Notes: a model not told the origin generated them from the letters alone. A stretch of 35,233 bases of DNA from Halomonas sp. (GCA_024636705.1 JAGXGN010000175.1:1-35233); one strand, 5' to 3'. Counted from the first letter of the stretch, positions 1-8,960 are shown. Numbers and translations: made by a program.

Positions 1-1522
1 CCTGGCGCCCCACCGCGACCAGCAGGTGCGTGAAGGTCAGCCGCTCGAGCAACATTTCTCCATGCGCGTCTCGCCGCTCGACCTCCAGGGCATGGCCACC
101 GCCCTCCTCGGCGACCACCCGCAGCGCCTTGGTGGCCAGGTGCACCGCCAGACCTTCCTCCCCAAGCCGGACCTCGACCTCGCTGGCCACATCCCGGTCT
201 TCGCGGGGCAGCAACTGGTCGCCCATTTCCACCAGCGAGACGCGACTGCCCAGGCGGGCGAAACTCTGACCCAGTTCGCACCCGATGGGGCCACCTCCCA
301 GCACCAGCAGCCGGGCCGGCAGGGTATCCAGTCGCCAGAGGTTGTCGGAGGTGAGCACCTCGATCCGTTCAAGGCCTGGCAGGTCGGGCACCCGAGGATG
401 GGCGCCGCTGGCAATGATCACATGCCGCGTGGTGATGACCCTGTCGCCGACCCTGACCCGCCAGGGATCCTCGAGGAAAGCGTCGCCGGCGATCACTTCC
501 ACGCCGAGACCCTCGTAGCGTTCCCGACTGTCATGGGGCTCGACCTCCCGGATGGCATGCTTGACATGGCCCATCACGGCGGCGAAATCCACTTGCGGCT
601 GCCCTGCCTGGATGCCATATCGCGAGGCACCACGAATCTCGTCGATCACCCGTGAGGCCCGGATCAATGCCTTGGAGGGCACACAGCCGGTATTCAGGCA
701 ATCGCCACCCAGCCTGTCACGCTCCACCAGTGCAACCCGGGCCTTGACGGCCGCGGCGATGTAGCTTGCTACCAGTCCGGCCGAGCCGCCACCGATCACC
801 ACGATGTCATGATCGAAACGTGACGGCCGCGCGAAACGCCTCGCCAGGCGGCGACGCTTGGCGATGGCCACCAGCCCCCTGGCCAGCCAGGGAAAGAGCC
901 CGATCAGGGCGAAGGAGGCGATCAGGGTGGGCGAGAGTATGCCGGATAGCGATTCAAGGTTACCCAGCTCCCGTCCGGCATTCACATAGACCGCCGTACC
1001 CGGCAGCATGCCGACCTGGCTGACCCAGTAGAAGGTCCAGAGGCGCATCCGGGTCAGGCCCATCACCAGGTTGATGACGAAGAAGGGAAACAGCGGGATA
1101 AGGCGCAGGGTGAAGAGATAAAAGGCGCCCTCACGCGTGATACCCGCATTGATACGCGACAGTTGAGTGGTGAAGCGCCTTTCGAGGGGTTTCTGTGCCA
1201 GGGTCCTGGCGATCAGTGCCGCCAGGGTTGCCCCCAGCGTACTGGCGAAGGAGATGATCAACAGCCCCCAGCCGAAGCCGAACAGGGCGCCGCCCAGCAG
1301 GGTCAGCAGGGTCGCCCCGGGCAGCGAGAGGGCCGCCATGACCACATAGATCAGGAAGAACCCCCCCGCCACGGTCAGCGGTTCGGCCGCCAGCCAGGTC
1401 CGGAACCGGGCCTGCTCGGCCTGGAGTGTCTCCAGGGTCAGCACCTGGTGGGCACCGCTGAGGTAATAGGCCGCGATGATCAGGGCAATCAGAGCGAGCA
1501 GTATCAGTCGATGTCGAGTCAA
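1..1522 (-). CDS. TVP38/TMEM64 membrane domain fused to FAD-dependent pyridine nucleotide-disulfide oxidoreductase (3' end outside window)
   Basis: This is the first 507 codons of a longer minus-strand gene whose 3' end runs off the window. Residues 1-220 are hydrophobic with several membrane spans (about 6-22, 50-106, 134-158, 164-182, 196-215) and look like a TVP38/TMEM64 (SNARE-associated/DedA-like) domain. From about residue 238 a mercuric reductase/lipoamide dehydrogenase-like flavoprotein begins, with the FAD dinucleotide fold VVIGGGSAG and the redox pair Cys275-Cys280 in GGDCLNTGCVPSKAL. A second fold, LVLGGGPIGCELG, binds NAD(P)H. The start is TTG at 1522, chosen because AAGGAGGG lies 5 bases upstream and no ATG in frame fits. 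The predicted role is a membrane-anchored disulfide or metal-linked reductase; the substrate cannot be read from the sequence. The gene opens away from msrA. Confidence 0.85.
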   Translation of the reverse strand, partial: MTRHRLILLALIALIIAAYYLSGAHQVLTLETLQAEQARFRTWLAAEPLTVAGGFFLIYVVMAALSLPGATLLTLLGGALFGFGWGLLIISFASTLGATLAALIARTLAQKPLERRFTTQLSRINAGITREGAFYLFTLRLIPLFPFFVINLVMGLTRMRLWTFYWVSQVGMLPGTAVYVNAGRELGNLESLSGILSPTLIASFALIGLFPWLARGLVAIAKRRRLARRFARPSRFDHDIVVIGGGSAGLVASYIAAAVKARVALVERDRLGGDCLNTGCVPSKALIRASRVIDEIRGASRYGIQAGQPQVDFAAVMGHVKHAIREVEPHDSRERYEGLGVEVIAGDAFLEDPWRVRVGDRVITTRHVIIASGAHPRVPDLPGLERIEVLTSDNLWRLDTLPARLLVLGGGPIGCELGQSFARLGSRVSLVEMGDQLLPREDRDVASEVEVRLGEEGLAVHLATKALRVVAEEGGGHALEVERRDAHGEMLLERLTFTHLLVAVGRQ

Positions 1523-1703
1523 GGCGTCCCTCCTTGTGGTGGTGGCCACCCTGGAACACGGCAGCTTCGTCCCTTGAGTCGTCGGGGTCGCCGAGACCTT
1601 ACGCGAAAGGGCGCGGGAAAATACATTCAACAGGGGTTATACGGAACTCAGATCATGGAACAACCTCCAATCTAGCATGACTCAACCACGGAGCTAACCA
1701 AAG

Positions 1704-2327
1704 ATGACCTTTCCCACTCTCCACACTCCCCGCTGGTTCGCGCTGCTGGCTCTGCCAGCCGCCATTGGCTTGAGCGGCCAGGCCATCTCTCAGGAGCAGA
1801 CGGCTAGCGCCGTCTTTGCCGGTGGCTGCTTCTGGTGCGTCGAGGAAGCCTACGACAAGGTCGAGGGGGTCATCGCCACCACCTCCGGCTTCAGTGGCGG
1901 CCATGTCGAGAACCCGAGCTACAAGGAGGTCGTGGCCGGCGGAACCGGTCACACGGAAGTCGTCGAGGTGGAATATGACCCCGAAGTCGTCGACTACGAG
2001 ACGCTGCTGCATGTGTTCTGGCGCAATATCGACCCCTTCGCGGAGAACCGTCAGTTCTGCGATGCTGGCGACTCCTATCGCAGTGCCCTCTTCCCGATGA
2101 ACGACGAGCAGCGCGCCCTGGCCGAGGCCAGTCGAGACGCGGTCGCCGAGCGATTCGATCGCGAGATTGCCACCGAGATCAATGATTTCGAGGCCTTCTA
2201 CTCGGCCGAGGACTACCACCAGGGCTATTACAAGAAGAATCCGGTCCGCTACAACTTCTACAAGTCCGCCTGTGGCCGAGTGGATCGGCTGGAGGAAGTC
2301 TGGGGGGAGGAAGCCGGCGGCGTTTAA
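1704..2327 (+). CDS. msrA: Peptide-methionine (S)-S-oxide reductase MsrA, probably exported
   Basis: MsrA reduces the S-epimer of methionine sulfoxide in proteins. The catalytic motif GGCFWC is at residues 40-45, with nucleophile Cys42. It is followed by the family's GVIATTSGFSGG, and a candidate resolving Cys lies in KSACGR near the C-terminus. The protein has 207 residues. The first 29 carry Arg10 and then a hydrophobic run ending in QAIS, which reads as a Sec signal peptide, so the enzyme is probably periplasmic, unlike cytoplasmic E. coli MsrA. The ribosome site is a modest GGAGC about 10 bases upstream. The stop overlaps the stop of the convergent MFS gene by a few bases, leaving no room for a separate terminator. 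Confidence 0.93.
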   Translation: MTFPTLHTPRWFALLALPAAIGLSGQAISQEQTASAVFAGGCFWCVEEAYDKVEGVIATTSGFSGGHVENPSYKEVVAGGTGHTEVVEVEYDPEVVDYETLLHVFWRNIDPFAENRQFCDAGDSYRSALFPMNDEQRALAEASRDAVAERFDREIATEINDFEAFYSAEDYHQGYYKKNPVRYNFYKSACGRVDRLEEVWGEEAGGV

Positions 2328-3511
2328 CCGGGAATCGAACGCTCGCGACGCCACAGCCAGGCGGCAATGCCGAACGTGATGAATAACACCAACCAGGAAC
2401 CCAGGGTAACGCCCATCCAGGCCCCGGCCTGCCAGAAGGGCTCCAGCCAGAAGCCTCCCAGGCTGGCCCCCGTGTAATAGAACATCAGGTAGAGGGCCGA
2501 GGCACTGCCTCGCGCCCTCGCGGCATGTTTGCCCACCCAGCTCGAGGCCATGGAATGGGCCAGGAAGAAGCCGAAGGCATTGATGGTCAAACCGGCGATG
2601 ATCAACGGCAGCGACGCCGACAGGGTCACCGCGGTGCCGACCATGAGGATAAGGATCCCGGCCATCATGCATGCCGGCTGTGACAGCGAGCCGGCCAGCC
2701 TTCCGGACAGCATCGACCCCAGCGTGCCTCCGAAGTAGGTCAGAAAGATCATGCCCAGGAAGCGAGAACCCAGCCCATAGGGCGCCTCGGCGAGTCGGAA
2801 GGTGATGTAGTTGTACTGGTTGATGAAGATCAGGAAGTTGAGACCGCCAAGCAGATAGGCGCTCAGCAGCAGTGGATTGCGCAGGTGGCCGCCCAGGTCG
2901 GAGAGCGCCGCCCCGATGGAGAAGCGATGCGGGGTGAAGGCCCTGGGAGCCGGCAGGAGCCGCCAGAATAACACCACCCCGATCAGGGTCATGGTGCCCA
3001 CTACCAGGAAACTCCCCGAGATTCCGGCGACCTCGGCCACGGCCCCACCGATGACACGACCGCCGATCCCTCCCAGGGTATTACCGGCGATATAGAGCCC
3101 GACTGCCGAGAGCAGCGCCGGACGCTCGAACTCCTCGCCCATCCAGGCAATGGCCACCGCCGGAAGGCCGCCCAGCACGAAGCCCTGGAAGGCCCTCAAC
3201 ACCAAAAGGGTCTCGAAATTCGGCGCCAGCGCCAGGCCCAGGGAGAGCATCCCGGCGAGCAAGAGCGTCAGCCGCATGATGCCTCGACGCCCGATGGCAT
3301 CCGAGAGCGGGCCGAAAACCAGCAAGGCCGCCGCCAGCGAGAGGGTCGCCACCGACATTACCAGGCCGGCGACCAGGGTCGAGATGCCGAAGGTGGCACG
3401 CAACTCGGGCAGCAGGGGCTGTGGGGCATAGAGATTGATGAAGACGAGAAAGGACCCCAGGCAGAGGGCCAGGGTAGCCCGCCACCAGGCGCGGCTATGG
3501 GCTTCGATCAT
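2324..3511 (-). CDS. MFS transporter (YnfM-like drug/solute efflux permease)
   Basis: A 395-residue major facilitator with about twelve hydrophobic segments. The loop 2-3 signature is recognisable as FGPLSDAIGRRGIMR around residues 66-80, and the second half has matching spans. The N-terminal segment (LCLGSFLVFINLYAPQPLLP) resembles YnfM-type inner-membrane transporters, for which substrates are poorly defined; this resemblance is from memory. The start is ATG 3511 with GGAG six bases upstream. It ends convergently on msrA with overlapping stop codons. The upstream neighbour nlpC-like is read in the same direction with about 58 bases between, so co-transcription is possible. Confidence 0.88.
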   Translation of the reverse strand: MIEAHSRAWWRATLALCLGSFLVFINLYAPQPLLPELRATFGISTLVAGLVMSVATLSLAAALLVFGPLSDAIGRRGIMRLTLLLAGMLSLGLALAPNFETLLVLRAFQGFVLGGLPAVAIAWMGEEFERPALLSAVGLYIAGNTLGGIGGRVIGGAVAEVAGISGSFLVVGTMTLIGVVLFWRLLPAPRAFTPHRFSIGAALSDLGGHLRNPLLLSAYLLGGLNFLIFINQYNYITFRLAEAPYGLGSRFLGMIFLTYFGGTLGSMLSGRLAGSLSQPACMMAGILILMVGTAVTLSASLPLIIAGLTINAFGFFLAHSMASSWVGKHAARARGSASALYLMFYYTGASLGGFWLEPFWQAGAWMGVTLGSWLVLFITFGIAAWLWRRERSIPG

Positions 3512-3569
3512 GGAGGCTCCGATCGGTCATGAATCGAGGCGGCCCGGGGTCGAAAGACGCGAGACAGCG

Positions 3570-4196
3570 CTACCCTTCACCGGCAAGCAGTGCTCGCTGT
3601 GCCAGCCGGGTGGGTTCGAGGGGCCGCCGGGCCTGCCAGTAGTGGCGTCGCCAGTAGGCGCTGTCCAGTTTCGAGAGCCTGACCCCGGTCGAGGCGGAGG
3701 CATGCAGGAAGTTCCCGTCACCGACATAGATGCCGACATGATTATAGGCACCAGACGGGCGGAAGAAGACCAGGTCGCCGGCCTCCAGCTCGGCTCTCTC
3801 GATCGCCATGCCCTGGAGAACCTGACCATCGGTGGAGCGCGGCAGTTCGAGGCGGAAGGTATCGATGAAGACATTCTGGACCAGCGCCGAACAGTCGATG
3901 CCCTGAGCATTGTCGCCTCCCAGGCGATAGGGCGTGCCCTTCCACCGCTCGTGCTGGGCAAGCAGCGCCTGGCGCACCAGGGTCTCGGGCAGGTTGTCCA
4001 GGCTGCGCACCTGGCGGATCGGATTATCGACCCGCGACATCTTCGGGTCCCAGTCGCCGGGCAGCCCGGGCATCTGGCGTGTGAAGTAATCCTCGGGCGT
4101 CTGTGACGCAGTCTCCCGGGTCTGGGTGGCACAGCCGGCCAGGAGTCCCAATGCGGTAACGATCAACAGCAGGCGACACCCTTGCGTGGCAACCAT
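3570..4196 (-). CDS. NlpC/P60 family lipoprotein, cell-wall endopeptidase
   Basis: A predicted 208-residue lipoprotein that would cleave D-glutamyl-meso-DAP or related bonds in peptidoglycan at the outer membrane (MepS/NlpC family knowledge). The signal peptide has lipobox LAGC with lipidated Cys22. The NlpC/P60 domain occupies the C-terminal half: GTPYRLGGDNAQGIDCSALV holds nucleophile Cys102. His153 (NHVGIYVGDG) and His165 (FLHAS) are the other candidate catalytic residues. I chose the ATG at 4196 rather than an upstream ATG at 4247 because it places the Arg and hydrophobic core at a normal signal-peptide distance and has GAAGAGGG upstream. A 220-base spacer separates it from the DUF1266 gene upstream on the same strand. 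Confidence 0.9.
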   Translation of the reverse strand: MVATQGCRLLLIVTALGLLAGCATQTRETASQTPEDYFTRQMPGLPGDWDPKMSRVDNPIRQVRSLDNLPETLVRQALLAQHERWKGTPYRLGGDNAQGIDCSALVQNVFIDTFRLELPRSTDGQVLQGMAIERAELEAGDLVFFRPSGAYNHVGIYVGDGNFLHASASTGVRLSKLDSAYWRRHYWQARRPLEPTRLAQRALLAGEG

Positions 4197-4416
4197 GGGA
4201 CGAACCCTCTTCCCTGAGCCGCACCCCGTTCCGTCAACGCCAGGCATGGCGTCGTGCGGGACTGAGGGTTGTCGCTATGGAAGTGATGCCACACCCAGGG
4301 AGGTATCACTGCCGGAGCGGCCTGTCGACGACTCGTGTAAGACGAGGACTCCCGACAGGAGGAGCCAGTTCTCAAGGAGTTGACTATAAACCACTGCTCT
4401 GCGGATTGGCGAGCAT

Positions 4417-6882
4417 TCAATGCAGGGTCCGAATATCGCCCGGCAGGGTATCGACGTGCATCGGCGCCCAGTGACGTGCCCAGGCACCGGGGAAATCGAG
4501 ACTCGCCCAGGGCCCGGCCAGCGGCGGCGCGGCGGCCAGCCAGGCGACGAGGGCCTGGCGAAAGCCGGCGAGGAAGGCCTCCCTTTCGGGCGTCTCGCCC
4601 ATGAAGAAGGAGAAGCCGGCATAGAGCCCCCGAGCGAATTCTTCCCAGCCACCATAAGACGCCGCCGCCAGAACGTGGGCGCGTTCCAGCAGGCGGGAGA
4701 ACGCCGCCTCGTCGAGCCATCCCAGCTGGCGCCCGGCCATCGCCAGATCCACTGACTGAGCGATATCCCAGGCCGTCAGGTCGATGTCGTTGCAGCCATC
4801 CTCGTTATCACGTACCCGCTGGAGTCGCAGCAGATGGGTTCCCTCCTCCTCGCTGCAGGTCCCTGTCTCCAGGGTAGCGATCTCGGACGCCAGGCGATCC
4901 GTATTGAGCGTATAGGGCGCATAGTTGATCTGGTACTCCTGGCGATCACCCGCCTCGAGCAGGAAATCGATGAAATCCCTCAGCTGATCGGCGGCCTGCA
5001 GACCGTAATGCCCGTCGACCCAGTCGCGGATCGTCGCGCATTCCCGCTGGCTCTCGGGATGCGGCAGGCTCCAGGCGGCGCCATTGAGCGGTCCTACCAG
5101 CGCCATGGCGGTGAAATGGGGCAGCGTGGGTCGCGGACCCGGCTCCTGCCAGGCACCGTTTCGCCAATCGAGCCAATGGAAGAGGCTGCCGGGATCTTCC
5201 TGGTGCCAGCGAATCTCGTTGATCAAGGGGGGTTGTCCCTCCTCTGGCAGCAGGGTCTCCCACTGCACCCAGGCCTCGAGCAACCGGCGGGCATCGGCAT
5301 AGAAACGGCACAGCGAGCCCTGCAGCGCCTCGGCCAGGGAAGCGAGCCCGGCCGCGTCGAAGGCATCCGCGTCCATGGCCATCTGCAGATAGAAGGCATA
5401 CTTCTCGGCCATATGAATGGTCGCGGAATGGCGACTGCCCTGACGCAGGGCATCGCGGACGACCAGATCCTCGGCGGCCGGCCGCCCCAAGGGGGTCTCG
5501 GCACTGGGCAGGGCACCGTGGGCGGCGTCGGCGGCCAACTGGTTGAGATGATGGGCCTGGGCAGGCAGCCAATAGCGGGAAATGGCCTCGACGCCTTCAT
5601 CGGGATGCAGGTCGAGGGTATCGACCAGATACTGACGCGCCTCCTGGCTGCGCACCGCCGAGACCGTCGTTCCCGATCCCTGGCGAGTCGCCAGCTCGGG
5701 TTCGCGCACCGAGGCCAGGGCCAGCACCCAATGGCGAGGGGACTGGCGCCAGTCGCGGATGAGTTGCCGCGAGGTCTCCAGGTGCCGAGGCTCGATCAGG
5801 CCCTGCAGCGCCTCGTGCCAGGGGCTGACGGGCGAGTGCAGCAACCACTGCCAGTCGGCCTCCAGCGAGGGCAGCAGATCATGACCTTCATGCAGGCTTC
5901 GTCCGCGCTGGAAGGCACGCGCCAGGGCCGACCAGTCGTTGTAGCGACGCATCACCAGGTCCGCCCCGTGCTGGGCAAGCCCTGTCGCCTCTACCTCGCT
6001 CAACCAGCCCAGGCAGGCCCCCGCCCAGGCCAGATCGATCAGCCGCAGCCAATCCCAGGCCGCCCATTCCAGCGGCTCCCCACTGTCAACGAAACCCAGC
6101 AGCACACGACCATAAGCACGCTCGTCGCTCTCGAGCCCCTCACGCCAGGCACGGCGGTCCTGTCGCTCGAGCTCCAGCAAGCGAGTGGCGTCCAGATCCC
6201 AGGCCTGTCGCTCGCCCTGGGAAGACAGCCAGAGCACGGCACGGATCAGCTCGTCTCGATCATGGATCTGCCAGGCCTGGGCCAGCCAGGGAGCCAGTCC
6301 CTGCCAATCGCACTCTCTGGCCGGCGCCTCGATGACCGGCGCAAAGCCGGCACGCAACCGCCACACCCGGGCCGAGGGAGACTCGGGCCATAGCGAGAGG
6401 TGGCGCTGGTTAATCAGGAGCCAATCACTGAATCGCTGCCAGGTGATGCCCTCACCGTCATGCTCGAGCACGGACAGGGCCTCGCAGGCATCGACGAAAC
6501 CATCGTCACCAGTCACCCAGCCTTCGGCACTGCGGATACGCCGCAGGGCCGCGAGCCAGGCATCCAGACTGGTGTGGTGGGCCAGGATATCCTCGGCCAG
6601 GCGCTGGGCCCAATCCCGTGCCCTGGCATCGGACAACCAGCCTGCCGCCCCTGCCAGGGCGGCCAGCTCCAGTCCCGCCAAGAGGCGACCGGGATCATTG
6701 TGATGCTTGCTCAGACCCAGACTCTGCAGCAGACACCAGGCGAGTTCGCCCCGGTCCAGAACACCCAGGCCAGCCAGGCGCACTTCCGCCTCCCTGGCAT
6801 CGACCGACAGTGGGTCTGGCGAAAAGGCCCAGTCACACAACACCAGCTGCTGGGCCCACCAGGCTTTAAGGGTATCGACCAA
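4417..6882 (-). CDS. Large DUF1266-repeat protein (three units)
   Basis: An 821-residue soluble, tryptophan-rich and acidic protein with no signal peptide or membrane span. Three segments share a pattern I associate with DUF1266 (YbeU/YbeR-like): a stretch like W-x-I-x-D-R-D-E-L followed by W-D-x-x-R/Q-x-x-x-L-A-x-x-G-x-x-x-G-W-L. The clearest copies are residues 200-295 (AWQIHDRDEL then AAWDWLRLIDLAWAG and LGWL) and about 625-760 (GHYGLQAADQLRDFIDF then TAWDIAQSVDLAMAG and LGWL). A weaker one lies at about 45-85 (LELAALAGAAGWL). The function of DUF1266 is unknown to me. The start is TTG at 6882: an in-frame TGA lies two codons upstream, and GAGGTGA provides a ribosome site. The long plus-strand open frame over this region is a codon-bias shadow. 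Confidence 0.8.
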   Translation of the reverse strand: MVDTLKAWWAQQLVLCDWAFSPDPLSVDAREAEVRLAGLGVLDRGELAWCLLQSLGLSKHHNDPGRLLAGLELAALAGAAGWLSDARARDWAQRLAEDILAHHTSLDAWLAALRRIRSAEGWVTGDDGFVDACEALSVLEHDGEGITWQRFSDWLLINQRHLSLWPESPSARVWRLRAGFAPVIEAPARECDWQGLAPWLAQAWQIHDRDELIRAVLWLSSQGERQAWDLDATRLLELERQDRRAWREGLESDERAYGRVLLGFVDSGEPLEWAAWDWLRLIDLAWAGACLGWLSEVEATGLAQHGADLVMRRYNDWSALARAFQRGRSLHEGHDLLPSLEADWQWLLHSPVSPWHEALQGLIEPRHLETSRQLIRDWRQSPRHWVLALASVREPELATRQGSGTTVSAVRSQEARQYLVDTLDLHPDEGVEAISRYWLPAQAHHLNQLAADAAHGALPSAETPLGRPAAEDLVVRDALRQGSRHSATIHMAEKYAFYLQMAMDADAFDAAGLASLAEALQGSLCRFYADARRLLEAWVQWETLLPEEGQPPLINEIRWHQEDPGSLFHWLDWRNGAWQEPGPRPTLPHFTAMALVGPLNGAAWSLPHPESQRECATIRDWVDGHYGLQAADQLRDFIDFLLEAGDRQEYQINYAPYTLNTDRLASEIATLETGTCSEEEGTHLLRLQRVRDNEDGCNDIDLTAWDIAQSVDLAMAGRQLGWLDEAAFSRLLERAHVLAAASYGGWEEFARGLYAGFSFFMGETPEREAFLAGFRQALVAWLAAAPPLAGPWASLDFPGAWARHWAPMHVDTLPGDIRTLH

Positions 6883-7093
6883 GGCTCACCTCGATTAGCG
6901 CATGGGGTAAGGTCACAACCCAGCGTATCCAAACACGGGCGACATAGTGTAGCGGAAAGCCGGCGCTGCGCCGATGGGTGAGAGCAAGGAAACCCGGGCT
7001 ATCTTGCCGTGACAGGCATCCATCAAGGGCTTGGCTGGATGTTTTAAATAATGCACACTCGTCAAACATATAACCATTTTCCGGGAGGAAGTG

Positions 7094-7604
7094 ATGTCTG
7101 CGCTATCCGGGTTGATGATCGACAAGGCCTTTATCGGTGGACACTGGCGAGGTAGTGAGCAGCGGTTCGCCGTGACCAACCCCGCCACGGGTGAGGTGCT
7201 GGCCGAGGTCGCGGACCTCGATGCCGACGCCGCACGCCCTGGGCGGCACCTTCTTCCAGCCCACCATCGTCGCCGATGTCACAGACGAGATGCGCGTGGC
7301 ACGCGAGGAGACCTTCGGGCCCCTGGCGCCGGTCTTCTGCTTCGAGACAGATGAAGAGGCCATCGCCATGGCCAACGCCACCGAATTCGGCCTTGCCGCC
7401 TATTTCTATGCCCGCGATTATCGGCGCATCTGGCATGTCATGGAGGGCCTGGAATATGGCATGGTGGCCGTCAATGAAGGCATACTCTCGACAGAGCTGG
7501 CCCCCTTCGGGGGCGTCAAGGAATCAGGGCTGGGTCGAGAGGGTTCGCGACATGGCCTGGACGAGTACACTGAACTGAAATACGTCTGTGTCGGCGGCCT
7601 CTGA
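7094..7604 (+). pseudogene. gabD: Succinate-semialdehyde dehydrogenase remnant (gabD) with large internal deletion and frameshift
   Basis: The 5' part encodes a normal aldehyde-dehydrogenase N-terminus ([32 protein letters not shown]) for about 46 codons behind a good site, GGGAGGAAG-TG-ATG. Near 7228-7240 the reading frame changes and the sequence jumps to [16 protein letters not shown]. That corresponds to about residue 370 of the usual ~480-residue enzyme, and the text then runs normally through EETFGPLAP and AAYFYARD to [10 protein letters not shown] and a stop. About 325 residues, or nearly 1 kb, are missing, including the catalytic Glu (LELGG) and Cys (GQTC) regions. The rest retains good codon bias, so the loss looks recent. 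A functional dehydrogenase cannot be made. The gene sits 31 bases before gabT, the normal operon partner. An assembly or strain artefact is possible. Confidence 0.9.
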
Positions 7605-7635
7605 TCGCCCTCACGGGTTTATCCAAGGAGGCATC

Positions 7636-8934
7636 ATGAACAACGCACAACTCAACGAACTCAAGCAACGCTACGTGGCCAGCGGCGCCGCAAGCCCGGC
7701 CACCCAGTTCGCCGACCGCGCCGAGAACGCGGAGATCTGGGATGCCGACGGCAATCGCCTGATCGACTTCGCCGGCGGCATCGGCGTGCTCAACGTCGGC
7801 CATCGACATCCCAAGGTCGTCCAGGCCGTCAAGGACCAGCTGGACAAGGTCATGCATACCTGCCAGACCGTCATGCCCTACGAAGGCTACGTGAGACTGG
7901 CCGAGAAGCTCAGCCAGATCACCCCGGTACGCGGCCACGCCAAGGTCATGCTGGCCAACTCCGGCGCCGAGGCCCTGGAAAACGCCGTCAAGGTCGCTCG
8001 CGCGGCCACCGGCAAGAACAACGTGATCTGTTTCGATGGTGGCTACCATGGCCGCACCTTCATGACCATGGCCATGAACGGCAAGGTCGCCCCCTACGCC
8101 ACCGACTTCGGCAGCATGCCGGGCAACGTCTTCCGTGCGCCCTTCCCGGTGCCCTATCACGGCGTCAGCGAGGACGAGGCCCTGCGCGGCCTGAAGATGA
8201 CCCTCAAGACCGACGCCAACCCCAAGGACACTGCGGCCATCGTGCTGGAGCCGATTCTCGGCGAAGGTGGGTTCTACCCGGCACCGGCGAGCTTCCTCAA
8301 GGCGATCCGCGAGATCTGCGACGAGCATGGCATGCTGATGATCATCGACGAGGTCCAGAGCGGCTTCGGGCGCACCGGCAAGCTGTTCGCCATCGAGCAC
8401 AGCGGCGTCGAGCCGGACATCATCACCATGGCCAAGAGCATGGCAGACGGCATGCCGATCTCGGCGGTAGTCGGCACCGACAAGCACATGGATGCCTCCG
8501 GCCCAAACTCCCTGGGCGGGACCTACACCGGCAGCCCGGTGTCCTGTGCCGCGGCCCTGGCGGTACTGGAAGTCTTCGAAGAAGACAACATCCTCGCCAA
8601 GAGCCAGGCCCTGGGTGAAAAGCTCGCTAAGCGTTTCAGCCAGTGGCAGCAGACCTATGACTGCATCGATAACGGCCGCAACATGGGTGCCATGGCCGCC
8701 ATCGACCTGGTCTCCGACAAGGCCAACCACACCCCGGACGCCGACCTGGCCGGCGCCCTGTGCAAGAAGGCCCGTGAGAAGGGACTGGTACTGCTTTCCT
8801 GCGGCCTCTACGGCAACACCATCCGCTTCTTGATGCCCGTCACCATCGAGGACAGCGTGCTCGAGGAAGGCCTGGCCATCATCGAGGCGTCGCTGAAGGA
8901 ACTGGTCGGCGACAAGAAGGCCACCACCGCCTGA
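7636..8934 (+). CDS. gabT: 4-aminobutyrate aminotransferase GabT
   Basis: A class III PLP aminotransferase of 432 residues (E. coli GabT is 426) that transfers the amino group of GABA to 2-oxoglutarate, giving succinate semialdehyde and glutamate. The cofactor region IIDEVQSGFGRTGKLF carries Asp238 for the pyridine nitrogen. Lys267 in TMAKSMADGMPISAVVG is the Schiff-base lysine, and NSGAEALENAVKVARAAT binds phosphate. The start is ATG 7636 behind AAGGAGG; an upstream ATG at 7588 lies inside the gabD remnant. With gabD broken, the succinate semialdehyde must be oxidised by another enzyme or the pathway is impaired. A perfect 13-bp hairpin follows the gene. Confidence 0.95.
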   Translation: MNNAQLNELKQRYVASGAASPATQFADRAENAEIWDADGNRLIDFAGGIGVLNVGHRHPKVVQAVKDQLDKVMHTCQTVMPYEGYVRLAEKLSQITPVRGHAKVMLANSGAEALENAVKVARAATGKNNVICFDGGYHGRTFMTMAMNGKVAPYATDFGSMPGNVFRAPFPVPYHGVSEDEALRGLKMTLKTDANPKDTAAIVLEPILGEGGFYPAPASFLKAIREICDEHGMLMIIDEVQSGFGRTGKLFAIEHSGVEPDIITMAKSMADGMPISAVVGTDKHMDASGPNSLGGTYTGSPVSCAAALAVLEVFEEDNILAKSQALGEKLAKRFSQWQQTYDCIDNGRNMGAMAAIDLVSDKANHTPDADLAGALCKKAREKGLVLLSCGLYGNTIRFLMPVTIEDSVLEEGLAIIEASLKELVGDKKATTA

Positions 8935-8960
8935 GCACTAGCATGCCATGACCCGAAACC

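Noticed and set aside
1653-2672. 339-residue minus-strand open frame across msrA and the MFS gene end
   Set aside because: It overlaps two well-supported genes and has no recognisable domain.
4834-6393. Long plus-strand open frame (519 residues) opposite the DUF1266 gene
   Set aside because: Low-complexity Gln/Gly/Arg-rich translation without motifs; it mirrors the codon bias of the minus-strand gene.
7094-7604. Programmed frameshift or short functional gabD variant
   Set aside because: About two thirds of the protein, including both catalytic residues, is absent, so restoring the frame would not give an enzyme.
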